From Calonectria ilicicola (lineage: Eukaryota > Ascomycota > Sordariomycetes > Hypocreales > Nectriaceae), in NCBI GenBank assembly GCA_020809705.1, contig CP085826.1, positions 3,782,001 to 3,846,000 of the forward strand: a stretch of 64,000 bases of DNA, given 5' to 3'. Below the pieces are notes generated by a model. That model was not told the DNA's origin. It saw only the letters and a list, made by a program, of their open reading frames with translations, and made no database searches. The stretch's first letter is position 1, and each line of letters begins with the position of its first letter. Both the position numbers and the translations under genes were made by a program. Positions 1-12,400 of the stretch are shown piece by piece.

Positions 1-3000
1 CGAGTGTCAACAACCCAAACCAGATTGGGACATGAGGTTCCATGTTGGCGAGATTGAGGAAATTACTCGATCTTTTCAGTCTGAGAAGGTCGATCCTCAA
101 AATCAACCTGTGTCACTTGGGAATCTCACTTGGGGGGGTGGGCGTTACGAGACCAGTATCTGGTTCCGCTCGTGGCCTTGCTTTTCCAGCGATTGAGGCT
201 GAAATGTTATCACAATCTAATTCACGGGAAACATGGGGGTATCCCTTCAGAAATCATCTTGGTGATGAGGCATTCCGGAATTTCTCGGGGCCACAGTCCC
301 AGCTAGTGAAGGAGACATATATCCGCTCGGCGATTCCGACGTGAGATTTTTCTCCTTAGTGAGAGACAAGAACCCACCATGGTATCGAAATCATAGATAC
401 ACATTGTGACATTTGTTGAGCTCTGGGGGTTCGAGTTTGTTGAGAAAATTGCTCTGCTGGGGGCACACTTTTTGGGCTCTGGTCTCTCTGTTTTTTGAAT
501 TATCTGTTCGGCATGAGTACCCAACTCGAGATCAGTGAAGAAGTTGTCATATGTGATTGCTTCAAATCAATCTCATATGATGATATTTGAATGGGCTGCA
601 AATACACGGACCTCCCTCTGCTGAGAGCTATTCAGCCCTCGTTAGGCTTGTGGGTTTGACGGTCGAAGCAATGGTTATCATACCCTTTATCTTGTTATAT
701 CAATTGATTGAATCCGAATTGGAAATGCCAATGAACATGCCCTGGGACAGAAATGGCTACTTGCAGGAGGGAGAACTCTGTCTGGGCCACAGTCTCCTAT
801 CCAACGAACATGTATATCATAAAACCAAGCACAATACGATAGATGGTTTATCTGTAAGAAAACTTGAATATCAGAAAGAAAGAAAAGAAAACCATCATCA
901 TCGACGTATCTCTGCATGGACGGGTTGTCCGGGGAAATAAGAACACGCCGTTGGATCGCCATTCTTGACACTATTTAGGCCGCACTTGATGGAGCCTATT
1001 CTGGCATGTGGCACAATCGTCTTTTAATACGTGCTGGGGTTGACGGCTTCTGTCGGAGCTGTGCTGTACGATTCTAACAGTGATACTATTTGTGATATTG
1101 CACTATGGGAAGAGGTCTTGCTCCCTTAGGACAAAGATCAGTTCCTTCCAAGACAAAGGATTAAGTAGTGAGTGCAGTTACCACATTAATTGTAGGAGCA
1201 CTTGTCACAGAAGTACATGATACCACCACAACCAAGACCAGCTATCATCAAACATTCTATGATTACGAGAAAAACTGCTACCCAGTAGAAACTTCGTCAA
1301 TTTTAAGTCAACAAACAAAGAAAAGTTGCCCATAGCCCAAAAACAAGGATTTCAGGAATGCAACTCACGTTATTTTGATACAGGGTAGCTACCAATGTTT
1401 GGCGAATGGTAAATGACGGGATCGCCAACTTGACACATTCCAATGTGTAATATTTTGCTGGCCTTTGAAAATCCTATTCTTTTACTCTTCTAAGTTGACT
1501 TTCACGTAGGGTACGAGATATCACTTCGTTGTTGGTCCCCTGTCTTGCCTTAACACTTTGTTTGCTTATTTGGCCAGGGGTGAAGGCAAATAGGTTGTCA
1601 TTTTTTCTTCATACCCCTTTATCATAATTAAAATAACTATCAAAGCGTTAAAGCAGAATGCAATTTGGCTTATGGTATTTTAGGATGATCAAAAGCATAA
1701 TACATCATAGTAATATTAGGCCCCAAATGATAAAGGAGAATTCACGTCAATAAGCAAGTTTCATCCCCGAATTGCAAACCGGTTTATTAATTACAAAGGA
1801 ATAATTATTGGCCACTCAGATATATGCTCTCTGGAACGCCCCTTTGCCTTGACATATAGGTCTTAGACAGGATGTGCGTTGGGATGCACCGGGCTTGGGG
1901 GAGGCCATCTTAAGTCCAGCCATCTAAGCTTTTATGGAGACACTAAGGCTGTACCATAGAGAGAAATAACTTGGTTAATTATTTTTCGGGAAAATCAAGA
2001 TCAGGTAAAGTTGTCCAATGCAGTTGTCTGTCACCTTCGTAGGTGTGGAGCTTCTGGGGGCAATATTGCTTGAGCCAGCTACTCGTATGACTGAACATAA
2101 TGAAAAGCTTGTTGATTATCTCAAACTCAAGAGATTATGCCTATCATAGAGGACTTCCTTCTACTCCCTATCGATATATGCCGTTAACTTTGCTAAGCAG
2201 ATATGTTCGATACTAGCTGCAATCATATGGTGCGGACACACCTAGAAGGGTGCAATTCATCAATTAAATGATGACAATATCTAAATTGCCCATGAATAGT
2301 GTGCCGAGTTCTAAATTCCGATTTGTGTTTACCAAATTTCCCAAGAACACACTTTTTATCACTAGCTATGAAGGCCACAGGTTACATTGGAGCTCTTGAT
2401 TTCTCACTACGGAAAGGATATAGCTGGGTTTTATAGCTGCAGCCCGGGACTTCCTATCTAAGGTTGAAGCTATTCACGGCTTGGCAGTCTTGGCTACCGT
2501 TATCTGATAAGGCCGGCGGTGGCCTCTAGTTGTGTCTCTAACGGTCAGATGAACCGGTCCCCGTTGTTGATGGTATTTGTATGTGAATTCGGTCTGTTTG
2601 ATCTTGCCGTTACTGCGTTGTTCGGGCCAAGCTATTGAGGTTATCTACGGTGTGTGACACTTTTAGTATTGGTTCAACGAATGGTCATTTCTATATATTC
2701 CAAAAGAATGGGCACATAGAAATGCTACGAAAGAACAATATGAGGTAGTTTGACTTGCTTCAGTCCTAGAAATGTACACAAAAAGAACGGAGAGATAGTA
2801 ACCATCTGTGTAGAGGAGACAAGAAATCCCATCACCAAAAGGTAGACCAACACTTCCACATTAGGATGGGTGGTCACTATTGCTTTCCATAATGGCTGAA
2901 AATTATCCGATACAGAGCTGTTCGAGGTATTATTGCTCGAGGAAGTAGTGTAGATACTCTCATGGCTTGAAGCTCGAAGTTTTTGACATTTGGATTGACT

Positions 3001-3523
3001 CTCTTGTGCAAAAGTGTTACGGGTTGGTTCACTGTAAGTCTCTCAGTGGCTGTTTTCCGTGCCTGTAATCACAATCAATGCGACTATAGACGTATCTTTT
3101 GGCCTGACGGGTTAATCGATGTAAGGTAATGCACGGATTCTTAATGAAGGAGTCTTGGTGGTTGCTGATTTGTTCTACTTGGCAGTATCATAAAGTAATT
3201 GGTGGTGTTACAGCCTGATCCACCGTATCTAGCTCTGACGAACTGATCAATCGTACAGAGGCTCTTAGGCGCTGCTATGTGCTGCAGTAATTGCCACAAT
3301 AGCGGTTATTGACCAATCCTTTGCCCCGTGGTACAGCGGTGAACAGCATAGCCGTTACAGTTGGAGTACCTCATCTTGAACCATATTTTAGGCGGTGAGA
3401 AATTCGGTTAGTGCTTTGTTTCCCTTCTCTGCGTGTTAAACAATGTGCCATAATTTTAGTATATTATTCTTCTCTATATTAACAAGGAGCAATTCATAGA
3501 CTTCCAGATATTGATGATACATA

Positions 3524-3594
3524 TCTGTGCCATATAGACCCAAATATCCTGTGTTACTCCTAACCGAGGCACAGGTAGACCTTTTGGTGTAGCG
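3524..3594. repeat. degenerate dispersed repeat, copy A
   Basis: These 71 bases align without gaps to 55155-55225. I count 51 identities, 18 transitions and 2 transversions. Weaker similarity continues on both sides, to at least about 3500 and 3625. The strong excess of C/T and G/A changes is the pattern left by repeat-induced point mutation in ascomycetes. On the minus strand both copies translate to related peptides sharing APKGL/TPKGL and a following LGV, so the parent may have been coding. This copy has an in-frame stop. The parent element is not identified. Confidence 0.65.
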
Positions 3595-4715
3595 GCTAGG
3601 GGCTACCTTCTTATTTCACGTATCAATTGAACGTTGGCAAAGTCTAGAGTCGAGCTTTCCAAAGGAGAAAATTTGAGGACAGGGTCGATGAAAAGATACC
3701 ATCATCTTCAGGACAGGTATTTGGTTTAAAATATTCTACGAGGGCTATATTGAATCGTATTAAAAAAGTGCTTAAGAGTCCCTCAAGAATCACACACGCT
3801 ATAAATCATTGTTTCTCCATAGCGACCTATAATATCTTGGTAACAAATAAAACGGTGCGTCTTGGTTCACAATGCCTCATACAGAGCACTGGTTAGAGTC
3901 ATGACCAAGTGCTGATAACTGTAGATCAGAGGGACTGTGTCCACATGTGAAATAGTCTCATGCAACATCCGGCTACTAACCTCCGAAGAAACGTCAATAC
4001 GGAACGCACTATTTAACATGTATTGTTTTAGTAAATGATGTAGATGTATAATCGTAAGTATGCTCATCAGCAGTATTGATGATTGTAACAGCATATGCGA
4101 TTGCATTGATAGGTACTCCCTTATGGGCTGAGCTCACTCTCGGCTCGGGATCAAGAATTCAAACACATCCATGCTCCTGCGGGTTATTATAACTTGCCAA
4201 TCAGAGTCGCGGACCGATTGTGATATTGGGATTGTTTTTGGAAGGGAGCTTATTACAACGGAACAGTCGCTAGCATCCAATAAATAAACGACGGATTTTA
4301 CCACAGACGCTTCTGTTATCGGTTGCGCCACTCAAGTGGCGGAGCCCGACCCCCCCTGGTGAATATGAGTAAAAGGAGACAACACGCCCTACTTCCATAC
4401 AGGATGCGTACGAATGCCATTGGTAATAGGACATGGATATTAACAGACCTTTCCCGATACTATGTATTGAAAAGGACATCGTTGACCGTTTGATTTCATT
4501 CATGTTCCGTAATTTGACCCAGACTCACCGATATTGGCCGGCGACCGATGTTCCATAGACCATAACTACGAAAAACATGCTAGCATCACTAGAAGCCTGT
4601 CCTGTTTCCAAATTTTGTGATATAATAATGAGTAATGAGAATGCTTTGAATAATAAAATCTCGTGAGCATGCACGAAATTCGATGCCATGACCTTTTCGT
4701 GTTTACCTAGCTTGT

Positions 4716-4955
4716 TTGGTGGCTTCTGGGCCTCCCGTAAGCAGGCCCTGTTACGTCAAATTATTCGCTGGAGAACAGAAGAGGGACCCGGGCCATTTTC
4801 TCGTAATACAAATCGAACATGTCCATTTCCCCTGGAAGTTCGACGAAAAGCACATTGGCAGTGCGGCGACCTGGTATTTGGTTATCCACAGCATCGAGAC
4901 GATGGAGTTCCCTGCCGGAGCAGGAGTTTGGAAATTTATGTCGAGGGTAGATTGA
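4716..4955 (+). pseudogene. possible exon or gene remnant, unknown
   Basis: An open frame of about 79 codons runs in a locally GC-richer island within otherwise stop-rich DNA. The conceptual peptide looks protein-like, with alternating hydrophobic and charged stretches and aromatic residues (PWKFDEK, WYLVIHS), but I recognise no family. It begins at TTG rather than ATG. A CTAG just upstream (4707-4710) could be a splice acceptor, so this may be the last exon of a gene or a remnant. No upstream exon was found. Confidence 0.2.
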
Positions 4956-5103
4956 GGTTATGAATTAGGCTAGAAGGTATTTATCTATTTAATAATATAT
5001 GATTTGCCTTGACCGACTGCTGATGGAAATTCTAGAAGAATGGACAGCGAGCGACGTCCTTACGAAGCGACAAAACTGAACCGATTCCACACATTTCCCG
5101 CTT

Positions 5104-5709
5104 TTACGAAACAAGACGCCATGTCAACACCATTAATGTCACATAGGCACCGAGACTAAGGACGGATAATAGAGCAACGCTGTTCCCACTGGTCCTGAAC
5201 TTGGGCTTGATGCTCCCATCGGCAGACTTGGAGTTGAAAAACTGATGATTGCCTTCGTAGCGACGATACATTGCAACGAGTAATACTGCTACGCCATAGA
5301 CAGCGAAAAGGGCACCCATTGCATAGAACTCGGATGTGAAAACTTTGAGGATAATGAGGGCAAATGAAAACTGACCCAGGGCAGTTCGGACATAGGCGCC
5401 TTCGAATGTGCGTTGGGCAGCACGGACCTCGACAAGTCTAAAGCGAGAGATACAGTTAGGGTGGACAGTTAGGAAAAATGATAGTGACACATTGATGATG
5501 TCGTGTATTGATAATGGGGAGGCGGAGTCAAAGTAGGACTCGATGAAACGGAGACAGTCACTCACTCTTGTGTTGTCAAGACTACGGATCGTGCCCTGTG
5601 GAGGCGAAGGTGCATATGTTCCTCTGGGTGAGGCTATGTACGTTCATTAGTATGACAGGAGCGATAAGCACGTGCTGGGGGGCGAGTTTCGGTCACCGAC
5701 CTGGAACAT
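5104..5709 (-). CDS. DUF202 domain small membrane protein
   Basis: Predicted 136-residue integral membrane protein of the DUF202 family, the fold of yeast Vtc1 and bacterial YidH-like proteins. Exons on the minus strand are 5709-5701, 5633-5566 and 5437-5104, and they join in frame. The first coding exon is only nine bases (M-F-Q), ends at a CAG|GTCGGT donor, and is followed by an intron with a TACTAAT branch site and TACATAG acceptor. Intron 2 starts GTGAGT and ends TTTAG. The family signature sits at about residues 25-50 (VEVRAAQRTFEGAYVRTAL), followed by three hydrophobic helices and a YRRYEGN segment between helices 2 and 3. A role in membrane transport or polyphosphate-related complexes is suggested only by family resemblance. 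The first exon is the least certain part. Confidence 0.8.
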
Positions 5710-8700
5710 GATGGACGGCTTGACAAGTCCTAAACGAAGCCACTAGGCTGTGGGACAGGCGGTGCCTCAGGGCAGTGCACGCGTACAGACAAGAGACAGC
5801 GCACAGGGCCCGAAGAAAGGAGAGCACTGGAGTAGATGTGGTTGGACAAGGTGCCGGACCGGAACGTTGATACGCCTTGAATGGCTATGGAGCTGTATGT
5901 GGAGATGTCAAGCCGGCAGAGCGGGACAAAAAGAAGAATGTTGTGAAGTTGGCGCAAGGCGTCTCGATCTAGTTTAGCGTAAAATGGAGTCATGAGACGA
6001 GGGACACTTTGGGGTCTGGTCTGTGGAAGCAGCTGTCATGTGCACGAACATGGATCAGGCCAAAAACGAGCAGGAAGGATCACGTGCGATCGCTGATGTT
6101 GATCAAAGCAGCAGAGTAATTAACTAGCTAAACAACTTGGTACCCAGTATGGACAATTGGGATGGTAGGGACGACAACGCACAGAGACGGTTCCTGCGAC
6201 TTGTTTCGCACAGGTAGCCGGATTGAGAAGACGATAGTGGATACCAAAGCCCCTGCGCGATGCATATGGATATGCGTGGGAGAGAGCCACAGGGAACAAG
6301 AATCGGGAGGCTGATGAATCGGAAAATTTTTGGAGATCATTCGTGGCTTGTGCTTTGAAATGATCCATTTCTATCCAACTAATGCTGCGACCATGCATAC
6401 CTGCAGAACGTGAATAGAAAGCTGGACTTGCAAAACTGATGCCGTGTTCTGGGTGAGGCTAGCTAGCCTGATGGTGAAGCTTTCTGCTACTGCTACGGCC
6501 TGGTCTCCGAAGAGACTTGGGCCGGACTTTACCCACATGGAACAGAGCTGGGCTTCTGCTATCTGGCATTTTCTCGCGCCCGGCCTGGGAAACTGATATG
6601 ATGAGATTGGTGATCAATGATAACACTGTTGCTGCTGCTCCATCTCAAGCGTCACACCCTCAGGTCGCTTATCGATCCCCGCCCAATCAGACGATCGCTG
6701 TGACGGGTTGCAAAAACTGGGGGCCCAGCGAGAACCGGCCGACGTCACGCTTGGCGGACCATGGCGGACCATGGCGGACTGGGGCGGAAGTTTCTGATGC
6801 GCGGGCACACGGTTGACATCAACGAGGGACAGAGAAGATTGGTGCCTGCATTATGGGGTAGGTCCACGGCGAGCAGCAAACGACACCCCATCCTCATCCT
6901 GACTGTCGCCGGGCACCGGCACGATGTCTCATACTAGGAACAAGGCCAGTGGACATGCAGAATTGGCCAGGATGCGGCACGTTCTCGCAAGGCAGTTTTC
7001 CTCACGAGGTGCCGTTTGTGGCTGTCTTGGTGGTCGCCAATATGCCCGGCCACCACTATGTGCCCCGTGCGCTAGCGATGCGCGGAACGAAGAGAGCCTT
7101 GCGGAAAAATGGAACAATTGCCAGTGGGTGATGAACCGAAATGAAGGTGCTGTCAAGCCGCCTCCGCCCAGATCGGAAGGGTTCCAGAAGCCGTTGCGAG
7201 ACCGAGGGCGGCCGGTGAGAGAGTCATTGACGGGGTTGGAATGTCATGCAAGAACCTTGGAGCCTTGGTTTGCTTGTGCTTCTACTGCTGCTCCGCCTGG
7301 GCTGAAGAGGACGGTTGACACCGGTTCAGCCGCACGCTGAAGTGGATAAACTAAAAGTGAGCCCAACCATTCGCCCACACAGTTTTGGACTCGAGCTGAA
7401 CTCGCGTGCTTGTTCGGTCTGCGCGCGACGTAGAAAATAAAAAAACCTTAGGTTTTGGTACGTATTATTTGAGAGGCGAGCGCTAATTAATGAGGAGGAG
7501 CATGGGACAATTGGAATATGACATCCGACTACATATTTCATACATATGCGCAGCAACGCTGAGCCCCCCCTCCGTGCGACACGTCTCATCGTCCTTTTCA
7601 ACCCATCGATCGTGACATCAGCGCCTGGTAAGGCTGATGAAGCCAACCAGACGAGTGTACCCCCAAACTAGCCTAGCTGGGATCGGATTAGTAGAATAGC
7701 TTGACTGAAGCACGGTGGGCGAAGCATCTTGGTGCGAAATATTGGACGGGCCGAGCCCTGCCAATGCGTCAAGTCAGTCCCGGGTGGGCACCCGGCGTAG
7801 CCAGTTAATGCAGTAGCAGCGTCTGTCGGTATATTGAACGAGGCCAGCACAAGATAAAGACAGACAAGCAAAACCTACGAGTGGTTCGCAAATGGCCCCC
7901 CTAAGTCTACATGGCATGAGAATGCCTTGGGAGTTTGACGGCGACCTGATGCACAGAACTCTGACTGGCTGGGCGAGAAACAAGACATGGCAGGGGTCAT
8001 CTGGGACGTGGGGCTGATTGCAAGTGCGCCTCGCCTCTTACTGGAGCTGCCCCAAAGTGCCCCATCGAGAACGCCTTGTGGCAAAGCATCGAGAAGAGCG
8101 AGAGAGTATGGCCGGCTGCGAATAGGCGCTCGTCTAGGTGCAGATCTAGGTGCAGTGGCATCGATGAATGGCAGGCCCCCAGTTGCGACATGTTTCACCG
8201 GCGAGGTTGCCCGAGGTGAGAGCCATTGTTCGACATGGACATGGACACACACATCCTGGCCATGTGGTGTTTGCCTCGTTCTGCAACCGGCTTGCCTCCC
8301 ACGCTGGCTGGCTTACCCCATCTGCTCCCACCCCAGTCGATGCTATCTTACTGGAGTTAGCCCCTCCTTTACTTCCACGTTCTAATCCCAATCCCACTTC
8401 CACGCCTCTGAACCCTGACCAGACCATCCCGTAGCCTGCGCGAACATTCAACCTTGCCCACTAAATGTACAGCACCAACGTACCCTGCGACTTCTGATCC
8501 CGCCGCTGTGCGCCTATTCTCCGCCTCCCTTCAGAGCCAGTGCCCGAGACGGGACCGCGCCCACTTTCCACCCACCACATCCGTCGTCTTCCCTTTCACT
8601 CATCCATCCCATCCGCCATCCAAGCCTCATCGACCGTCCACCACCCTCACCCGTCGCACCGCACCGCATCGCCTCTGCCACTCGTTTGGCGTCCTTTTCG

Positions 8701-9426
8701 TTCGCCAGTGGAGGCCTGCCGCCTTCCGTTTCCGTCTGCTGGCATCGATTGCTGCGACTTCTTCAACCGCCGTTTCCTCTCGCGTGCTCCCCTCTTTGTG
8801 CGCCGACAGTCCCGCCTCAGATCGCCCACCCAACGCCTTGATTGCGCCGACCCCTCCACACACGCCTGTCACCTCCGTTCCGCCAACTCGTTGTCCGCTC
8901 TGGTTCCTCTGCGCGCCACAATCCCGCCCTCGCTTTGCCAGCCCTGTCATCTGCCGGGCTGTATGGTATTGAGCTAACGGGGGCGCCAACACCCTAAGCG
9001 CTCTTGATCCCGCCGGTACCCACGCGCAACTGCAAACCAACTTCAGCCTTTTGATCACTTCCCCTCTCTTTCCTCATCGCGGATTCCAGTCGGCATCGCA
9101 TCATACCATCTTACCGGCGCAATCCTTCGGGTACGCATAATAGCGCTCTATTGTTATTATTATTTTTGTTGCTTTGCCGTTGAGCCGGCTCTTTTTTCTT
9201 CCCCGCGAGCCTGCGTCTTGCGGCTGATTTTTGTTTCGTTTCATCTCATCCCATTTCCCGTCCCAGAGCATCCCACTCAACATCGGGAAACCGCTCCTCC
9301 ACGGCGTTCTTGGTCCTCAGGACCATGATACCCAGTCCGTGATCTAGCATAGGGAATATTCATTTAGAGACATTGAGATCCACCCTTTGCATATATACCT
9401 GCCTCCTCCCCCAGGCCGCCGCAACG
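5710..9426. other. long intergenic region with pyrimidine-rich leader
   Basis: No supported gene. Short open frames on both strands have low-complexity or unnatural composition. From about 8340 to 9080 the plus strand is strongly C/T-rich, which keeps frames open without implying a protein (for example 8454-8972). This part probably belongs to the promoter and long 5' untranslated leader of the zinc-finger gene starting at 9427. There is also a short tandem GGCGGACCAT-like repeat near 6753-6781. Confidence 0.5.
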
Positions 9427-12400
9427 ATGACTTCAACAACCTTCACCTACCCTCCCGCCAACCTCCACGACCAAGACCATACCTCTACGCCTCACCACCC
9501 CTCTGATCAACATCGCCCATCCACAGGCTCCATCGACTCGGCTCACCTGCCATCTGTCTTGTCGCGCGTCAACAGTGAATCCGTCTCACCATCCGTCAAC
9601 CACCTTGAAACCCCCAACTACCACTCTAGCGACTTCAGCGATATCGACGAAGACCCTTTCTTCGGCGCTGACTTCGGCGCTGGCGAGGTTGGTGATCCTA
9701 TTTTCTTAGACGATCACACCGTCGGCCTGGACTCGTCTCTCTTCCCTTCAGACACCCCATCCACTGAGTCTGGACAAAGCAACAATGACGACATGAGCAC
9801 ATATCCTTTGACACCGGAGCATACCGCCTCGATACATACTATCTCGCCACGAAGCGAGGCCAGAGGTGCTTTAAAATTGTCCATCTCGGAAGAGATGTCG
9901 GCATCCATCTCCCCGCAGGAGCTTCAGAAGCCCTTTACTTCAGACCCTGTTCTCCCACAGCCCTCACAGTTAACCCCAAGCCAAAGCAGCAGTTGCAGAT
10001 CGAGTGAAGACGGTCTAGCTCCTGCACCCGTTAGCATGCAGGCCCAGAGCCCACGAGTCACCGTCTCGTTCTGGGGAAAGGAGAGCGACACTTTGATCCA
10101 CACTGCAGAACGCTCCTTTGAAGATAGCCCAACAACGGTCCGTGGCGGCTTCCAATCAGCCGGGGACCTAATTTCCTCAAATGGTGAGGTTCATTCCGTA
10201 CCTAGGGACTCTATGGGCATATGGCAACCGAACTCCTCAACTGGCCAAGCCGGGCTTGACCCTGAGAGCCGCCCCTCAGATGAACTCAACAGCAGCATCA
10301 ATGAGATGGCAACCCGGCGTGAAATGAATGAGAAAAACGAGGTTGTTGGTCAATGGCTGTCTAATAAGATGAATGATTTGAGCATCGCTCCAGGGGAGGC
10401 TCCAGCGGATCAAATCAAACAAGCCGATCAGAAACGCGAGTCTGAGGACAACGTGCCTCTCGGGAACGAGACACGAAACCTGGCTCAACCAGGGCAAATA
10501 TATTTCACTGGCAATGGTGGTGCCCTGACCCAGGCTGACCGCGACATCATTGCATCCAGCCGCGCATGGGCCGATGCTCCAATGGATCGCAATATCAGAA
10601 CTGAATCACAGAGACAACAGCCCGAATCATCCCAGGCTGCGATTGAGCGGTTTGAGAGGTTGTGTCGTGACACAGACTCCATCTTTTCCAGAGCTGCTAC
10701 TTGGGGAACTCGGCGACGCAGTCTACCAAGTGTGATGGATTTTAACATGGAGGGAGGAAGCACTTCTGGCAACATCTTCAAGAAATTCTCCATTAGCCGA
10801 CAGGACCGGGGAGGCGATCGAGGAAACAAGCAAGGCACTCAGCCGAGTAGCCTTCTTCGTGATCTTCGTGGTCTCATGCGCAGACCTAGTGCAGCCTCGC
10901 TTTTGAAACGCACCCGGGACACAAATGACGAGGAAAGCAACCCGGGCAGTGATAGCAGGGGTAGCCAAGACTCGAAACGCGAGAGTGTTTCTCTTCTTAC
11001 CCCCCAGGCTCGGATCGGAAGCTGGGGCAAGAAACCAATGCCTAGCATTAATACTGCATTGGGAATGATGGGACAGAATGCAGCCTCAATTGGAACAACT
11101 CACTCCCGAAGTGGTTCCATCAGCGCCACAACCGTCACATCTCCCAAGAGCCCCTTTGGTGGCCTTTCTGTGAAGAGTCCCTTGAGGAGGCCTAGGAGCA
11201 AATCTGATCTTCCGAAGGGTGCCGCTGCCATCCAAGCAGACAGTCACCCAAGCCTTGTTGCTATGTGGAGACAGTCTGGAGGACCGCCCGTCGCAAATTT
11301 GGCAAAGCCAAGCGCCAACATTAATGCAGATGCTGAAGATGACGATGACGATGACGATGATTTCGCCGACGACATTGCCATGAAAGGGACTGCAAATAAC
11401 ATTGATAATATTAAACCAGACCTTGCTGGTTTCCAGCAGCATGTGCTTGAATTGAACCCTCAGTTGAGCACAACAAACAATTATCTTGTGGAGCGAATCG
11501 CTCATCAACAACTAACTCGGTATAAACAACTCTTGAAAGCCAAGGTTACCCACATGGGCTTGGGCGCTAATTGCTCGTCTGGCACATTCTGCATTGCCCT
11601 TGGTGGATCTGCTACCTCTCTCGACCTAGGCGGCGACACTCGAGAATTGGATCCCCTCTCGGCTGTTGATGACGAGGATGGCACTCCTGCAGAGGGCAAA
11701 ATTACCAATGAAAGTTTCCCCCAGGATATCCCTATGCCACCTACTTCCCGTCTCCCAGCCGAGTTTGAGTGCCAACTTTGCTACCAGACCAAGAAGTTCC
11801 AGAAACCATCTGATTGGACAAAGCACGTACATGAAGATGTTCAGCCTTTTACCTGCACTTGGGATAAGTGTCGTGAACCCAAGATTTTCAAGCGAAAGGC
11901 TGACTGGGTTCGACACGAGAATGAAGGCCACCGACACCTTGAATGGTGGACTTGCGACGTTGAAGGCTGTCACCACCAATGTTTCCGCCGAGACAACTTC
12001 TTGCAACATTTGGTGCGCGAGCACAAGTTTGCCGAACCCAAGATTAAGACAAAGGCTGCAATCAAGAAGGCTGGGGGCGGCGACCCCACCTGGATGAAGG
12101 TCGAGCAGTGTCACATGGAGACATCAGTGAGGCCGCAGGAGGAGCCTTGCAGATTCTGCGGCAAAGTGTTCCCAACCTGGAAGAAGTTGACAGTTCACTT
12201 GGCCAAACACATGGAAGCAATTTCCCTGCCAGTCTTGCGCCTCGTGGCGGAAAAGGCAAAGGAGTTGAGTGCAGATACGGTCATTAGCCCTGTCCAAGAC
12301 CTCCCTCCACGCCCGATGCTCCCGACGCCCGTCAGAACAACTGCTCCAATGCAGTTCCCCACTCCTGTCCAACCTCAAATGTCCCCAAACAACCAACAGG

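Larger units (their letters stand above)
1..5103. other. gene-poor AT-rich region with decayed repeat sequence
   Basis: No convincing gene is visible in this stretch. All six frames are broken by frequent stops, TpA dinucleotides are abundant, and open frames are short and unlike proteins. This contrasts sharply with the rest of the window and resembles old, RIP-mutated repeat DNA. One segment (3524-3594) has a diverged relative at 55155-55225. A slightly more GC-rich island around 4690-4960 has a protein-like open frame, listed separately. An ORF at 42-344 (+) has no recognisable domain and was not called. Confidence 0.55.

Noticed and set aside
7875..8252. 125-codon minus ORF with overlapping plus ORF
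   Set aside because: Frames open on both strands with no recognisable protein character; consistent with GC-rich non-coding DNA.
8454..8972. 172-codon plus-strand ORF and overlapping frames
   Set aside because: The C/T-rich strand removes stops from more than one frame at once. The peptide is Pro/Ser/Arg-rich low complexity and the region fits a leader.
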